Assembly: GCA_022801715.1 (NCBI GenBank)
Contig: JAAWSV010000021.1
Span: forward strand, 1 to 41,690
Length of the DNA: 41,690 nucleotides
Source of the DNA: Oscillospiraceae bacterium
GTDB taxonomy: Bacteria; Bacillota; Clostridia; Oscillospirales; Oscillospiraceae
Direction: 5' to 3'
Shown here: positions 25,273-34,975 of the stretch, piece by piece
Numbering within the stretch: the first letter of the stretch is position 1
How the letters are laid out: each line of letters starts with the position of its first letter
The notes under the pieces: generated by a model
Databases searched by the model: none
The model's input: the letters and a program-made list of their open reading frames with translations, nothing else
What the model was told of the DNA's origin: nothing
Position numbers and translations under genes: made by a program

Positions 25273-25997
25273 GACAGGATATCTGCGCCCTGCTGCGGGC
25301 CAACAGCTACCCCGGACGGGGCATCCTCCTGGGCCGCAGCGCCGACAATCAGCGGGCGGTGATCGCCTACTTCATCATGGGCCGCAGCGAGAACAGCCGC
25401 AACCGCGTCTTTGAGAAGACCGAGGACGGCATCCGCACCAAGGCCTTTGACGAGAGCAAGATGACCGACCCCTCCCTTATCATCTACCACCCGGTGCGCC
25501 GGCTCCAGGGGGGGATCACCATCGTCACCAACGGCGACCAGACCGACACCATCCGGGACGCCCTGAACGAGGGACACTGTTACCGCCATGCCCTGCATAC
25601 CAGGACCTTCGAGCCCGACGGCCCCAACTATACCCCCCGCATCTCCGGCGTGGTGAAGTCCGACGGCAGCTATAGCCTCTCCATCCTCAAGAGCCTCGAC
25701 GGGGACCCGGCCTGCTGCTGCCGGTACTTCTTCGAGTACGACGCCCCCGTGGCCGGCACCGGCCACTTTATCAGCACCTACCAGGGGGATGGCAGCCCCC
25801 TGCCCTCCTTCGCCGGGGAGCCCATCCTGGTGGACCTCAGCGGCCTGAGCGAGAGGGAGACCGCCGCGGCGCTGGCCGCCCAGCTCTGGGACAGCCTCAA
25901 CGAGGAGAACAAGGTGTCCCTCTACGTGCGCACCATCGACATCGAGGGGGGCTTCTCCGAGTCGGTGATCCACAACAAACTCAAGGAGGACAAGTAG
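25269..25997 (+). CDS. purO: IMP cyclohydrolase, PurO type
   Basis: 242 residues from ATG 25269, overlapping the purN stop by 4 bases; the frame is open further upstream only as a shadow of purN. SYPGRGILLGRSADNQRAVIA and RNRVFEKTEDGIRTKAFDES match the stand-alone IMP cyclohydrolase family first known from archaea and also found in Clostridia. It closes the ring of FAICAR to IMP. Its presence fits the PurH in this operon, which lacks the cyclohydrolase domain. purB starts one base after its stop codon. Confidence 0.9.
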   Translation: MRQDICALLRANSYPGRGILLGRSADNQRAVIAYFIMGRSENSRNRVFEKTEDGIRTKAFDESKMTDPSLIIYHPVRRLQGGITIVTNGDQTDTIRDALNEGHCYRHALHTRTFEPDGPNYTPRISGVVKSDGSYSLSILKSLDGDPACCCRYFFEYDAPVAGTGHFISTYQGDGSPLPSFAGEPILVDLSGLSERETAAALAAQLWDSLNEENKVSLYVRTIDIEGGFSESVIHNKLKEDK

Positions 25998-25998
25998 G

Positions 25999-27435
25999 AT
26001 GGAAAAGGACCGTCAGGGGTACATCTCCCCCCTCTCCACCCGCTACGCCAGTAAGGAGATGCAGTACCTCTTCTCCGACGAGCACAAGTTCCGCACCTGG
26101 CGGCGGCTGTGGATCGCCCTGGCCAAGGCGGAGCAGCAGCTGGGCCTCCCCATCACCGATGCACAGATTGCCGAGCTTACCGCCCACGCCGAGGACGTGA
26201 ACTACGAGGTGGCCGAGGAGCGGGAGCGCCTTGTCCGCCACGATGTGATGAGCCACGTCTATGCCTACGGCCAGCAGTGCCCCGCCGCCGCCGGCATCAT
26301 CCACCTGGGGGCCACCAGCTGCTACGTGGGGGACAACACCGATGTGCTGATCCTCCGGGACGCGGCCAGGATCGTCCTGCGCAAGGCCGCCCAGGTGCTG
26401 CGGAATCTCGCCGCCTTCGCCCGGCAGTACAAGGATCTGCCCTGCCTGGCCTACACCCACCTCCAGCCCGCCCAGCTCACCACCGTGGGCAAGCGGGCCA
26501 CCCTGTGGATGAACGAGCTGGCGGAGGACGTGGAGAACCTGGAGTTCCAGCTGGAGCGCCTGAAGCTCCGGGGGGCCAAGGGTACCACCGGCACCCAGGC
26601 CAGCTTCATGGAGCTGTTCGAGGGGGACGAGGAGAAGGTGAAGGCCCTGGACCGCCTGGTGGCGGAGCAGATGGGCTTTGCCCAGTGCGTCCCGGTGTGC
26701 GGCCAGACCTATTCCCGGAAGGTGGACGCCTACTTTCTCGCCGCCCTCTCCGGCGTGGCCCAGAGCGCCTATAAATTCGCCAACGACCTCCGGATCCTCC
26801 AGTCCTTCGAGGAGATGGAGGAGCCCTTTGAGAAAAACCAGATCGGCTCCTCCGCCATGCCCTACAAGCGCAACCCCATGCGCTCCGAGCGCATCTGCGC
26901 CCTGGCCCGCTACGTCATCGCCGACTCCGTGAACCCGGCCATGACCGCCGGTACCCAGTGGTTCGAGCGGACCTTGGACGACAGCGCCAACAAGCGCATC
27001 GCCGTGGCGGAGGCCTTCTTGGCCGTGGACGCCATCCTTGAGATCTATATCAACGTCACCGGCAGCCTGGTGGTCTACGACCGGGTGGTTCGCCGCCGCG
27101 TGATGGAGAAGCTGCCCTTCATGGCCACGGAGAACGTGATGATGGAGGCGGTGAAGCGGGGCGGCAACCGCCAGGAGCTCCACGAGGCCCTGCGGGAGCA
27201 CTCCCACGCCGCCGCTCGGAAGGTGAAGCTGGAGGGCGGAGCCAACGACCTCATCGACCGCATCTTGGCCGACCCCCTGTTTCCCCTCACCCGGGAGGAG
27301 ATCGAGGCGCAGATGGCCCCGGAGAAGTACGTGGGCCGGGCCCCCGGACAGGTGGAGGAGTACCTCGCCGGCCCCGTGGCGGAGCTGCTGTCCCGCTACC
27401 CCGACGAGGGCCTCAGCGGAGAGGTAAAGGTGTGA
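25999..27435 (+). CDS. purB: Adenylosuccinate lyase PurB
   Basis: 478 residues. The superfamily signature GSSAMPYKRNP lies at 283-293, with the catalytic serine loop. HDVMSHVYAYGQQCP and HLGATSCYVGDNTD near residues 75-115, and TQASFMELFEGDE, fit the adenylosuccinate branch. It removes fumarate from SAICAR and from adenylosuccinate. The start is one base after the purO stop. A 126-base gap follows, with no clear terminator, before purH. Confidence 0.96.
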   Translation: MEKDRQGYISPLSTRYASKEMQYLFSDEHKFRTWRRLWIALAKAEQQLGLPITDAQIAELTAHAEDVNYEVAEERERLVRHDVMSHVYAYGQQCPAAAGIIHLGATSCYVGDNTDVLILRDAARIVLRKAAQVLRNLAAFARQYKDLPCLAYTHLQPAQLTTVGKRATLWMNELAEDVENLEFQLERLKLRGAKGTTGTQASFMELFEGDEEKVKALDRLVAEQMGFAQCVPVCGQTYSRKVDAYFLAALSGVAQSAYKFANDLRILQSFEEMEEPFEKNQIGSSAMPYKRNPMRSERICALARYVIADSVNPAMTAGTQWFERTLDDSANKRIAVAEAFLAVDAILEIYINVTGSLVVYDRVVRRRVMEKLPFMATENVMMEAVKRGGNRQELHEALREHSHAAARKVKLEGGANDLIDRILADPLFPLTREEIEAQMAPEKYVGRAPGQVEEYLAGPVAELLSRYPDEGLSGEVKV

Positions 27436-27561
27436 TTTTCGGGTATGGTTTTCCCAAATAAAAAGGGCCAAAAGGCTCGTATTGTGCTCTATACGCTGCC
27501 GGTGGCGCAGGATCTGTGCGCGGCGGCAAAGACAATAGAATAAGGAGGGCAACGATCTGAT

Positions 27562-28734
27562 ATGAAAGAACTGGAACTGAAATACGGCTGCAACCCAAAC
27601 CAGAAGCCCGCCCGCATCCTGATGGAGGAGGGCGAGCTGCCCCTCACCGTGTTAAACGGCAAGCCGGGGTACATCAACTTCATGGACGCGCTGAACTCTT
27701 GGCAGCTGGTGAAGGCCCTCAAGAGGGCCACGGGCCTCCCCGCCGCCGCCAGCTTCAAGCACGTGTCCCCGGCGGGAGCGGCCCTGGGACAGCCCCTCAC
27801 CGACACGGAGCGGCAGATCTACTTCGCCCCCTCCGGTGAGCTGTCCCCCATCGCCTGCGCCTACATCCGGGCCCGTGGGGCGGACCGCCTGTGCTCCTTC
27901 GGCGACTGGGCGGCCCTCAGTGACACCTGCGACGCCGACACCGCCCGGTGCCTCGCGGAGGAGGTCTCCGATGGCGTCATCGCCCCCGGCTACACCGCCG
28001 GGGCGCTGGAGATCCTGAAAACCAAGCGCAAGGGCGGCTACAACGTGGTCCAGATCGACCCCGGCTACCAGCCCGCCCCCGTGGAGCGCCGCCACATCTA
28101 CGGCATTACCTTCGAGCAGGGCTACAACGACCTGACCATTGACGAAAAGATGTTAGAAAACATCGTCACAAAGAACAAAGACCTGCCCCAGACGGCCAAA
28201 AATGACATGCTCTTGGCCCTGATCACCCTGAAATACACCCAGTCCAACTCCGTCTGCTACGTGAAAAACGGCCAGACCATCGGCGTGGGCGCGGGCCAGC
28301 AGAGCCGCATCCACTGCACGCGCCTGGCGGGGAACAAGGCGGACATCTGGTGGCTGCGCCAGCACCCCTGGGTCCTGGAGCTGGACTTTTTGGACGAGCT
28401 CCGCCGTCCGGAACGGGACAACGTCATCGACCAGTACATCGCGGACTTCACCACCCTCGCCCTCGGCGGCGCCTGGAAGCGGTTTTTCAAGACCTGTCCC
28501 AAGGACCTGACTCCCGCTGTCAAGGAGGAGTGGATCGCCCAGTGCCTCACCGGCGTGACCCTTGGCAGCGACGCCTTCTTCCCCTTCGGCGACAACGTGG
28601 AGCGCGCCCACCAGTCCGGCGTGCAGTACATCGCCCAGCCCGGCGGCAGCATCCGGGACGACCAGGTCATCGAGACTGCCGACAAATACGGTATGGTCAT
28701 GGCCTTCACCGGTATGCGGCTGTTCCACCACTGA
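27562..28734 (+). CDS. purH: AICAR transformylase (PurH without the IMP cyclohydrolase domain)
   Basis: 390 residues. The protein starts directly in the AICAR transformylase fold (LKYGCNPNQKPARI), and the catalytic pair is K66-H67 in FKHVSPAGAA. Further family motifs are YTAGALEILKTKRKGGY and SNSVCYVKNGQTIGVGAGQQ. Two-domain PurH has about 510 residues with the cyclohydrolase part first; that part is absent here. It transfers a formyl group from 10-formyl-THF to AICAR (ZMP), the riboswitch ligand, so low folate would raise the signal that opens this operon. AAGGAGG lies before ATG 27562. Confidence 0.95.
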   Translation: MKELELKYGCNPNQKPARILMEEGELPLTVLNGKPGYINFMDALNSWQLVKALKRATGLPAAASFKHVSPAGAALGQPLTDTERQIYFAPSGELSPIACAYIRARGADRLCSFGDWAALSDTCDADTARCLAEEVSDGVIAPGYTAGALEILKTKRKGGYNVVQIDPGYQPAPVERRHIYGITFEQGYNDLTIDEKMLENIVTKNKDLPQTAKNDMLLALITLKYTQSNSVCYVKNGQTIGVGAGQQSRIHCTRLAGNKADIWWLRQHPWVLELDFLDELRRPERDNVIDQYIADFTTLALGGAWKRFFKTCPKDLTPAVKEEWIAQCLTGVTLGSDAFFPFGDNVERAHQSGVQYIAQPGGSIRDDQVIETADKYGMVMAFTGMRLFHH

Positions 28735-28750
28735 CGGAAAGGAGAACACC

Positions 28751-29329
28751 ATGGGAAATTTCGGTTCTTTTCACGAACAGAACCCGTCTCCGGAGGTTTC
28801 ATCCGCTCCGGAGACGGAGTGTAGACCCTTTGGACCTAACGTGTTGGAAATTGCGAAGCTGATCTCATCCAGGGACGAGGCAGTCTTAAAGAACGTCACC
28901 GCCTGTACGGAGGACCCCGCCAACTGGTTTGCGGCACATCAGGATCGGTACGCGGAGCGGTGCATCCTCTCCCCGGACGATCCGGAGGCAATCCAGTGGC
29001 TGGGGCTGGTGGACATCTTGGAGGAGCACGGCTGGGTCTGCGAGCGGGACTGGCAGGACGAGCTGGAGGATTTTTCCTATTTTGTCCAGAACCTCCACGG
29101 CTTCCAGAAGCTGGGCCTGTCGCTGGACCCGGACTGGCTTGACGAGGACGAGGATATTCCCGCTTGGTGCGGCGTCCTGACGGAAAAGTGGGAGGGGGCC
29201 TGTGTCGCCGCCATCGACATTGACAGCGACAGCTATGTCCTTTTCCTCACTTCCGCCGCCCATTTTGCTGATTTACAGCGGCTGGCCGGCGAAATCGGTC
29301 ACCGCATCGACGCTGCGGAACGTATGTAA
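28751..29329 (+). CDS. Unrecognised acidic protein inside the purine operon
   Basis: 192 residues from ATG 28751, with GGAG 7 bases before it; the frame is open upstream only inside purH. It is soluble and acidic, with WLGLVDILEEHGWVCERDW, LEDFSYFVQNL, LDPDWLDEDEDIPAW and a C-terminal LFLTSAAHFADLQRLAGEIG. It resembles small DUF6630-type proteins, but I am not certain. No enzyme motif of purine synthesis is visible. It is 16 bases after purH and 16 bases before purD, so it is co-transcribed; a regulatory role or chance insertion is equally possible. Confidence 0.75.
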   Translation: MGNFGSFHEQNPSPEVSSAPETECRPFGPNVLEIAKLISSRDEAVLKNVTACTEDPANWFAAHQDRYAERCILSPDDPEAIQWLGLVDILEEHGWVCERDWQDELEDFSYFVQNLHGFQKLGLSLDPDWLDEDEDIPAWCGVLTEKWEGACVAAIDIDSDSYVLFLTSAAHFADLQRLAGEIGHRIDAAERM

Positions 29330-29345
29330 AAAGGAGAACTCCCTT

Positions 29346-30626
29346 ATGAAAGTCTTAGTAGTAGGCGGAGGCGGCCGTGAGCACGCCATCTGCTGGAAGC
29401 TGGCCCAGAGCCCCAAGGTGACGGAGCTCTATTGTGCCCCGGGTAACGCCGGCATCGCCCAGGTGGCCCAATGCGTCCCCATCAAGGCCACCGACGTGGA
29501 CGCTATGGTGGCCTACGCCAAGGAGAACGCCGTGGACTTCGTCATGGTGGCCCCCGACGACCCCCTGGCCCTGGGCATGGTGGACGCCTTGGAGGCGGCG
29601 GGCATCCCCGCCTTCGGCCCCCGGGCCAACGCCGCCATCATCGAGGCCAGCAAGGCCTTCTCCAAGGAGCTGATGAAGAAGTACCGCATCCCCACCGCCA
29701 AGTACGAGACCTTCACCGACCTCTCCGCCGCCCTCCGCTATGTGGAGGAACAGGGAGCGCCCATCGTGGTGAAGGCCGACGGCCTGGCCCTGGGCAAGGG
29801 CGTCACCGTGGCCGCCACCGTGGCCGAGGCACAGGAGGCCCTTAGGGATATGATGGAGGGCGGTAAGTTCGGCAAGAGCGGGGCTACCGTGGTCATTGAG
29901 GCGTGCATGACCGGCCCGGAGGTCACCGTGCTGGCCTTCTGCGACGGGAAGCACGTGGTGCCCATGCTCTCCAGCCAGGACCACAAGCGGGCCTTCGACG
30001 GCGACCAGGGTCCCAACACCGGCGGCATGGGGGCCTTCTGCCCCTCCCCCCACTACACCCCGGCCTTGGCGGAGCGGTGCATGGAGGAGATCTTCCTCCC
30101 CACCGTGCGGGCCATGGAGGCCGAGGGCCGGCCCTTTAAGGGCGTGCTCTACTTCGGCCTGATGCTCACGCCCGACGGTCCCAGGGTGGTGGAGTACAAC
30201 GCCCGCTTCGGCGACCCGGAGACCCAGCCCCTCCTGTCCATGCTGGATACCGACCTTATGGATATCCTCGAGGCCTGCGTCAACGGCACCCTGGACCAGA
30301 TCGACATCCGATGGAGGCCCGGCGCGGCCTGCTGCGTGGTGCTGGCCTCCGGGGGCTACCCGGTGCGCTACCAGAGCGGCTTTCCCATCTCCGGCCTGGA
30401 GGAGGCGGCCAAGGCCGGCGCCACTGTGTTCCACGCGGGCACCAAGCGGGACGAAAACGGGACCTATCTCACCGCCGGAGGCCGCGTGTTAGGTGTCACC
30501 GCCACCGCCGCCGACCTGCCCGAGGCGGTGCGGAACGCCTACGCGGCGGCGGCGCGTATCCACTTCAACGACGTCCATTTTCGCCATGATATCGGCCAAA
30601 AAATCGCCGCAGAAGGAGGAAACTGA
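29346..30626 (+). CDS. purD: Phosphoribosylamine-glycine ligase PurD
   Basis: 426 residues from ATG 29346, with AAGGAG before it. MKVLVVGGGGREHAICWKLA at the start, the ATP-grasp part with PIVVKADGLALGKGV, and N224 in NTGGMGAFCPSPHYT are typical of GAR synthetase, as is VEYNARFGDPETQ. It joins glycine to phosphoribosylamine. The frame is open further upstream as a shadow of the preceding gene. Its TGA overlaps the first base of the purL start. Confidence 0.97.
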   Translation: MKVLVVGGGGREHAICWKLAQSPKVTELYCAPGNAGIAQVAQCVPIKATDVDAMVAYAKENAVDFVMVAPDDPLALGMVDALEAAGIPAFGPRANAAIIEASKAFSKELMKKYRIPTAKYETFTDLSAALRYVEEQGAPIVVKADGLALGKGVTVAATVAEAQEALRDMMEGGKFGKSGATVVIEACMTGPEVTVLAFCDGKHVVPMLSSQDHKRAFDGDQGPNTGGMGAFCPSPHYTPALAERCMEEIFLPTVRAMEAEGRPFKGVLYFGLMLTPDGPRVVEYNARFGDPETQPLLSMLDTDLMDILEACVNGTLDQIDIRWRPGAACCVVLASGGYPVRYQSGFPISGLEEAAKAGATVFHAGTKRDENGTYLTAGGRVLGVTATAADLPEAVRNAYAAAARIHFNDVHFRHDIGQKIAAEGGN

Positions 30627-33600
30627 TGGTTTATCGCATCTTTGTGGAGAAAAAACCGGGGATGAACCCGGAGGCCGCGAGCCTCCTCTCGGATCTGCAG
30701 ACCTTCCTCGGCATCCGGCAGCTCATCGGCCTGCGGATTCTCCACCGCTACGACGTGGATCACATTGACGCTGATGTATATGAGCGGGCCAAGAACGTGG
30801 TGTTCTCCGAGCCCCAGGTGGACGTGACCTACGACGAGGACTTTCCCGTGCCCCTGTGCGCCGGGGCCCTCTTGGCGGTGGAGGCCCTGCCGGGGCAGTT
30901 TGACCAGCGTTCGGACTCGGCGGCCCAGTGCATCCAGCTGATGGCCGGCGCAGCGCGCCCGCTGGTGGCCTACGCCAAGGTCTACCTCTTGGAGGGCGCC
31001 ATCTCCGAGGAGGAGCTGGAGAAGATCAAGGCCTACCTCATCAACCCCGTGGAGAGCCGGGAGGCCTCCTTGGAGAAGCCGGAGACCTTGGTACGGGAGT
31101 ACCCGGTCCCCGACCAGGTGGCCCTGGTGGAGGGCTTTACCGCCATGGACGAGGGAACCCTCTCCGCCCTTTTGGAGAAGCTGGGCCTCGCCATGGACAT
31201 GGACGACCTGAAATTTTTGCAGACCTACTTCCGGGACGAGGAGCACCGGGACCCCACCATCACCGAGGTGCGCCTGGTGGACACCTACTGGTCCGACCAC
31301 TGCCGCCACACCACCTTCTCCACCCACTTGGACTGCGGGGAGATCGAGGACCCGGACGTGAAGGCGGCCTATTACCACTATCTGAAGCTGCGGACAGAGG
31401 TCTACGGCGAGAGGGCCAAGGACCGGCCCGAGACCCTGATGGACATCGCCACCATCGGCACCAAGGCCCTGAAAAAGCGGGGCCTCCTGCCGGAGATTGA
31501 CGAGAGCGAGGAGATCAACGCCTGCTCCATCCACGTCCCGGCCATGGTGGACGGGGAGGAACAGGACTGGCTCCTCATGTTCAAGAACGAGACCCATAAC
31601 CACCCCACGGAGATCGAGCCCTTCGGCGGTGCGGCCACCTGCATCGGCGGCTGCATCCGGGACCCCCTCTCCGGCCGGGCGTATGTCCACCAGGCCATGC
31701 GCTTCACCGGCGCGGGGGACCCGCGGGTGCCCTTTGAGGAGACCTTGGAGGGCAAGCTCCCCCAGCGCCGGTTATGCCAGACGGCGGCGGCGGGGTACAG
31801 CTCCTACGGCAACCAGATCGGCCTTGCCACCGGCCACGTGGCGGAGGTCTACCACCCGGGCTACATCGCCAAGCGCTTGGAGTGCGGCGTGGTGGTGGGA
31901 GCGGCCCCGGCTGAGAACGTCCGTCGGGAACGCCCCGCCCCCGGGGACGTGGTGATCCTCCTGGGGGGCCGCACCGGCCGGGATGGCATCGGCGGGGCCA
32001 CCGGCTCCTCCAAGAGCCACAATAAGAAGTCCCTCACCACCATGGCCAGCGAGGTCCAGAAGGGCAACGCCCCGGAGGAGCGGAAGATCCAGCGCCTCTT
32101 CCGGGACGGGGAGGTGACGAGGCTCATCAAGCGGTGCAACGACTTCGGCGCCGGCGGCGTCAGCGTGGCCATCGGCGAGCTGGCCGACGGTCTGGAGATC
32201 GACTTGGACGCCGTCCGCAAGAAGTACGACGGCCTGGACGGCACGGAGCTGGCCATCAGCGAGAGCCAGGAGCGCATGGCGGTGGTCGTTGCCGCCGAGG
32301 ACGCGGAGAAATTCATCGCCGCCGCTGAAAAAGAGAACCTGGAGGCCTACCAAGTGGCCGCCGTCACTGAGAGCCCCCGGATGGTGATGCACTGGAAGGG
32401 CCGGAAGATCGCCGATTTGAGCCGGGACTTCCTGAACACCAACGGCGCGGTGAAGCACGCCGCCCTCCGCGTGGCGGAGGCGGACCGGAAGGCCCGCTCC
32501 CCCTTCCAGCAGGAGGGGGCCTCGGACCTGCGGACCATGGCGTCCAGCCTCAGGTGCGCCAGCCGCCGGGGCCTCACCGAGCGGTTTGACGGCACCATCG
32601 GCGCGGGCAGCGTCCTGATGCCCTTTGGCGGCGAGACCCAGCGGACCCCGGCGCAGGCCATGGCGGCGCTGCTGCCGGTCCTCCCCGGTCAGACCACCGA
32701 GCAGGCCAGCGTCATGGCTTGGGGCTGTGACCCGGACCGGCTCTCCGCCTATCCCTATCAGGGGGCCTACGATGCGGTGACGGTCTCCCTCGCCAAGCTG
32801 GTGGCCGCCGGCGCGGACTATAGAAAGGCGTATCTCACCCTACAGGAGTTCTTCGAGAAGCTGCGCACGGACCCGGACCGCTGGGGCAAGCCCTTCGCCG
32901 CCCTCTTGGGGGCCCTCAGCGCCCAGATGGACTACGGCGCGGCGGCCATTGGCGGCAAGGACTCCATGTCCGGCTCCTTCCTGGATAAAGACGTGCCCCC
33001 CACGCTGATCTCCTTCGCCATCGCCCCCATCCAGGCCGGGGAGGTGCTGTCCCCGGAGTTCAAGGAGCCGGACCGCCCGGTGTACCTGTTCCAGCCGGAG
33101 GCCATCACGGAGGACCGGCGGGCGGTCTGGGAGGAGTTCTACCGCCTCCACCAGGAGGGGAAGATTGCCGCCGCCTGGGCCGTGGAGAACGGGATGGCCG
33201 AGGCGGTGATGAAGATGTCCTTCGGCAGCCGGATCGGCTTCAAGGGAATGGGCAAGAACAGCCCGGTCTGGTACACCTCCCGGCCCGGGGCAATCATCGC
33301 AGAGCTGACCGAGGACATGGGCAACTGCCACCCGGAGGGTCTGTGGGGCAAGATCGGACACACCACCGCTGAGCCGGTGGTAGCCATCGGCGCCGACACC
33401 GCCCCCATTGACGAACTCTTGGCCCTCAACGAGGGCGTTTTAGAGCCCGTCTACCCCACCCACACCGGCACTACAGAGGCCGTGGCCCCCGTGACATACG
33501 AGCAGGGGAGTCCCGCCGTCTGTGCCCATAAGATCGCCCGGCCCAAGGCGGTGATCCCCGTGTTTCCCGGTACCAACTGTGAGTACGACAGCGCCCGGGC

Positions 33601-34336
33601 CTGCCTGGCGGCGGGGATGGACGCGGAGATCGTGGTGGTGCGCAACCTGACGGAGAGCGCCCTCTTGGATTCTGCGGAGGCTTTAGAGCGGGCCATCCGC
33701 TCCGCCCAGGTGGTGTTCCTCCCCGGCGGCTTCTCCGGCGGCGACGAGCCCGACGGCTCGGCGAAGTTCATCGTCTCCTTCCTCCGCAGCCCCCGGCTTA
33801 CCGACGCGGTCACCGACCTCTTGGAGCACCGGGACGGCCTGATGTTAGGTGTCTGCAACGGCTTCCAGGCCCTCGTCAAGCTGGGCCTGCTCCCCTTCGG
33901 TCGCATTGTTACCACCGACGGCACCTGTCCCACCCTGACCTACAACGCCATCGGCCGCCACCAGTCCTCCATCGTCCGCACCCGCGTCTGCACCAACAAT
34001 TCCCCCTGGCTCATGGAGACGGCGGTGGGGGAGGTCTACAGCGTGCCCGTCTCCCACGGCGAGGGCCGCTTCGTGGCCCCGGAGGCCCTGCTCCGGAAGC
34101 TGGCCGCCGCCGGCCAGATTGCCACCCAGTACGTGGATCTCACCGGTACGCCCACCATGGACACGGCCTTCAACCCCAACGGCTCCGCCTGGGCCATCGA
34201 GGGTGTTACCAGCCCCGACGGCCGGGTGCTGGGCAAGATGGGCCACAGCGAGCGCATCGGCCCCAACCTCTACCGGAACGTGCCGGGCCGCTACGACATG
34301 GGCCTGTTCCGCTCGGCGGTAAAGTATTTTGGCTGA
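30626..34336 (+). CDS. purL: FGAM synthase PurL, single large polypeptide
   Basis: 1236 residues, the one-chain type, instead of the Bacillus PurS-PurQ-PurL set. The synthetase part has SDHCRHTTFSTHLD, ETHNHPTEIEPFGGAATCIG and GGKDSMSGSF. The C-terminal glutaminase part starts near 982 (FPGTNCEYDSARA), with nucleophile C1077 in GVCNGFQAL and SHGEGRFV near the end. It converts FGAR to FGAM using glutamine and ATP. It is the last gene of the operon and is followed by a strong terminator. Confidence 0.97.
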   Translation: MVYRIFVEKKPGMNPEAASLLSDLQTFLGIRQLIGLRILHRYDVDHIDADVYERAKNVVFSEPQVDVTYDEDFPVPLCAGALLAVEALPGQFDQRSDSAAQCIQLMAGAARPLVAYAKVYLLEGAISEEELEKIKAYLINPVESREASLEKPETLVREYPVPDQVALVEGFTAMDEGTLSALLEKLGLAMDMDDLKFLQTYFRDEEHRDPTITEVRLVDTYWSDHCRHTTFSTHLDCGEIEDPDVKAAYYHYLKLRTEVYGERAKDRPETLMDIATIGTKALKKRGLLPEIDESEEINACSIHVPAMVDGEEQDWLLMFKNETHNHPTEIEPFGGAATCIGGCIRDPLSGRAYVHQAMRFTGAGDPRVPFEETLEGKLPQRRLCQTAAAGYSSYGNQIGLATGHVAEVYHPGYIAKRLECGVVVGAAPAENVRRERPAPGDVVILLGGRTGRDGIGGATGSSKSHNKKSLTTMASEVQKGNAPEERKIQRLFRDGEVTRLIKRCNDFGAGGVSVAIGELADGLEIDLDAVRKKYDGLDGTELAISESQERMAVVVAAEDAEKFIAAAEKENLEAYQVAAVTESPRMVMHWKGRKIADLSRDFLNTNGAVKHAALRVAEADRKARSPFQQEGASDLRTMASSLRCASRRGLTERFDGTIGAGSVLMPFGGETQRTPAQAMAALLPVLPGQTTEQASVMAWGCDPDRLSAYPYQGAYDAVTVSLAKLVAAGADYRKAYLTLQEFFEKLRTDPDRWGKPFAALLGALSAQMDYGAAAIGGKDSMSGSFLDKDVPPTLISFAIAPIQAGEVLSPEFKEPDRPVYLFQPEAITEDRRAVWEEFYRLHQEGKIAAAWAVENGMAEAVMKMSFGSRIGFKGMGKNSPVWYTSRPGAIIAELTEDMGNCHPEGLWGKIGHTTAEPVVAIGADTAPIDELLALNEGVLEPVYPTHTGTTEAVAPVTYEQGSPAVCAHKIARPKAVIPVFPGTNCEYDSARACLAAGMDAEIVVVRNLTESALLDSAEALERAIRSAQVVFLPGGFSGGDEPDGSAKFIVSFLRSPRLTDAVTDLLEHRDGLMLGVCNGFQALVKLGLLPFGRIVTTDGTCPTLTYNAIGRHQSSIVRTRVCTNNSPWLMETAVGEVYSVPVSHGEGRFVAPEALLRKLAAAGQIATQYVDLTGTPTMDTAFNPNGSAWAIEGVTSPDGRVLGKMGHSERIGPNLYRNVPGRYDMGLFRSAVKYFG

Positions 34337-34369
34337 CGCGCCGGTACACCTTTTCTGAGTAAAATAGAG

Positions 34370-34407
34370 AAAAAGAGGACTATTCCGCGGGAATAGTCCT
34401 CTTTTTT
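34370..34407 (+). terminator. Intrinsic terminator of the purine operon
   Basis: Arms 34370-34386 and 34390-34406 pair perfectly over 17 bases around GCG, with A5 before and T6 at the end. Confidence 0.92.
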
Positions 34408-34454
34408 GCCTGTCCATCCCAAGAATCGCGGCCCTCCCCGGCACAGCCAAGGGG

Positions 34455-34483
34455 CACCGCCGCCATCGGCGCGGCATATAGTA
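34455..34483 (+). promoter_or_regulatory. Mother-cell sigma (SigE/SigK-like) promoter of cwlJ-gerQ
   Basis: CACC at 34455-34458, a 16-base spacer and CATATAGTA at 34475-34483 fit the SigK pattern mACm-N16-CATAnnnTA. SigE boxes are similar. The genes served are spore-coat and germination genes. Confidence 0.5.
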
Positions 34484-34508
34484 GAGCGAGCAGGAGTGTG
34501 AAATACTT

Positions 34509-34949
34509 ATGGCATATTCAGACCGCGAGCTGCTTGCGCGGCTCATCCAGTGCGAGGCGGGGGGAGAGGGAGAGATCGGCATGGCCGCGGTGGCCGGCGT
34601 GGTGATGAACCGCGTCCACGCCGCCGGCGGCGAGTACGCCCGTGTAGGGAAGGGCAGTATCCGCAACATCATCTTCCAGCCCGGCCAGTTCGTCTGCGCC
34701 AGTGAGACCGAGGGCGGCGCCTATAACCCGCAGAACATATACAACATGCGCCCGGAGGAGATCCACTTCCTCATCGCCGACTGGGCCATCGAGGGCGGCC
34801 GTGTGTCGGTGGTGGCGGACTCCCTGTGGTTCTACAACCCCTTCGGCCCCAAGTGCCGCAACAACTTCCCCACCACCGTAGGCTACTGGCAAACCCGCAT
34901 CGGCGACCACTGCTTCTACAACCCGACAAACGCGTACTACAAAACCTAA
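34509..34949 (+). CDS. cwlJ: Spore cortex-lytic hydrolase, CwlJ/SleB family
   Basis: 146 residues with no signal peptide, the length of CwlJ rather than of SleB, which has a signal and a peptidoglycan-binding part. The family core is clear: ELLARLIQCEAGGEGEIGMAAVAGVVMNRV at the start with the catalytic glutamate region, then IIFQPGQFVCA and SLWFYNPFGPKCRNNFPT. CwlJ is made in the mother cell, sits in the spore coat and breaks the cortex during germination. The gene after it is a GerQ-like coat protein, the known partner of CwlJ. A mother-cell sigma-like promoter precedes it. Confidence 0.88.
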   Translation: MAYSDRELLARLIQCEAGGEGEIGMAAVAGVVMNRVHAAGGEYARVGKGSIRNIIFQPGQFVCASETEGGAYNPQNIYNMRPEEIHFLIADWAIEGGRVSVVADSLWFYNPFGPKCRNNFPTTVGYWQTRIGDHCFYNPTNAYYKT

Positions 34950-34975
34950 TCCCAACCAGAAAAGGAGCAAACCCT

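Noticed and set aside
25981-27552. Minus-strand reading frame of 523 codons opposite purB
   Set aside because: It is a shadow of purB; its composition is His/Leu/Gly-rich and no ribosome site or motif supports it.
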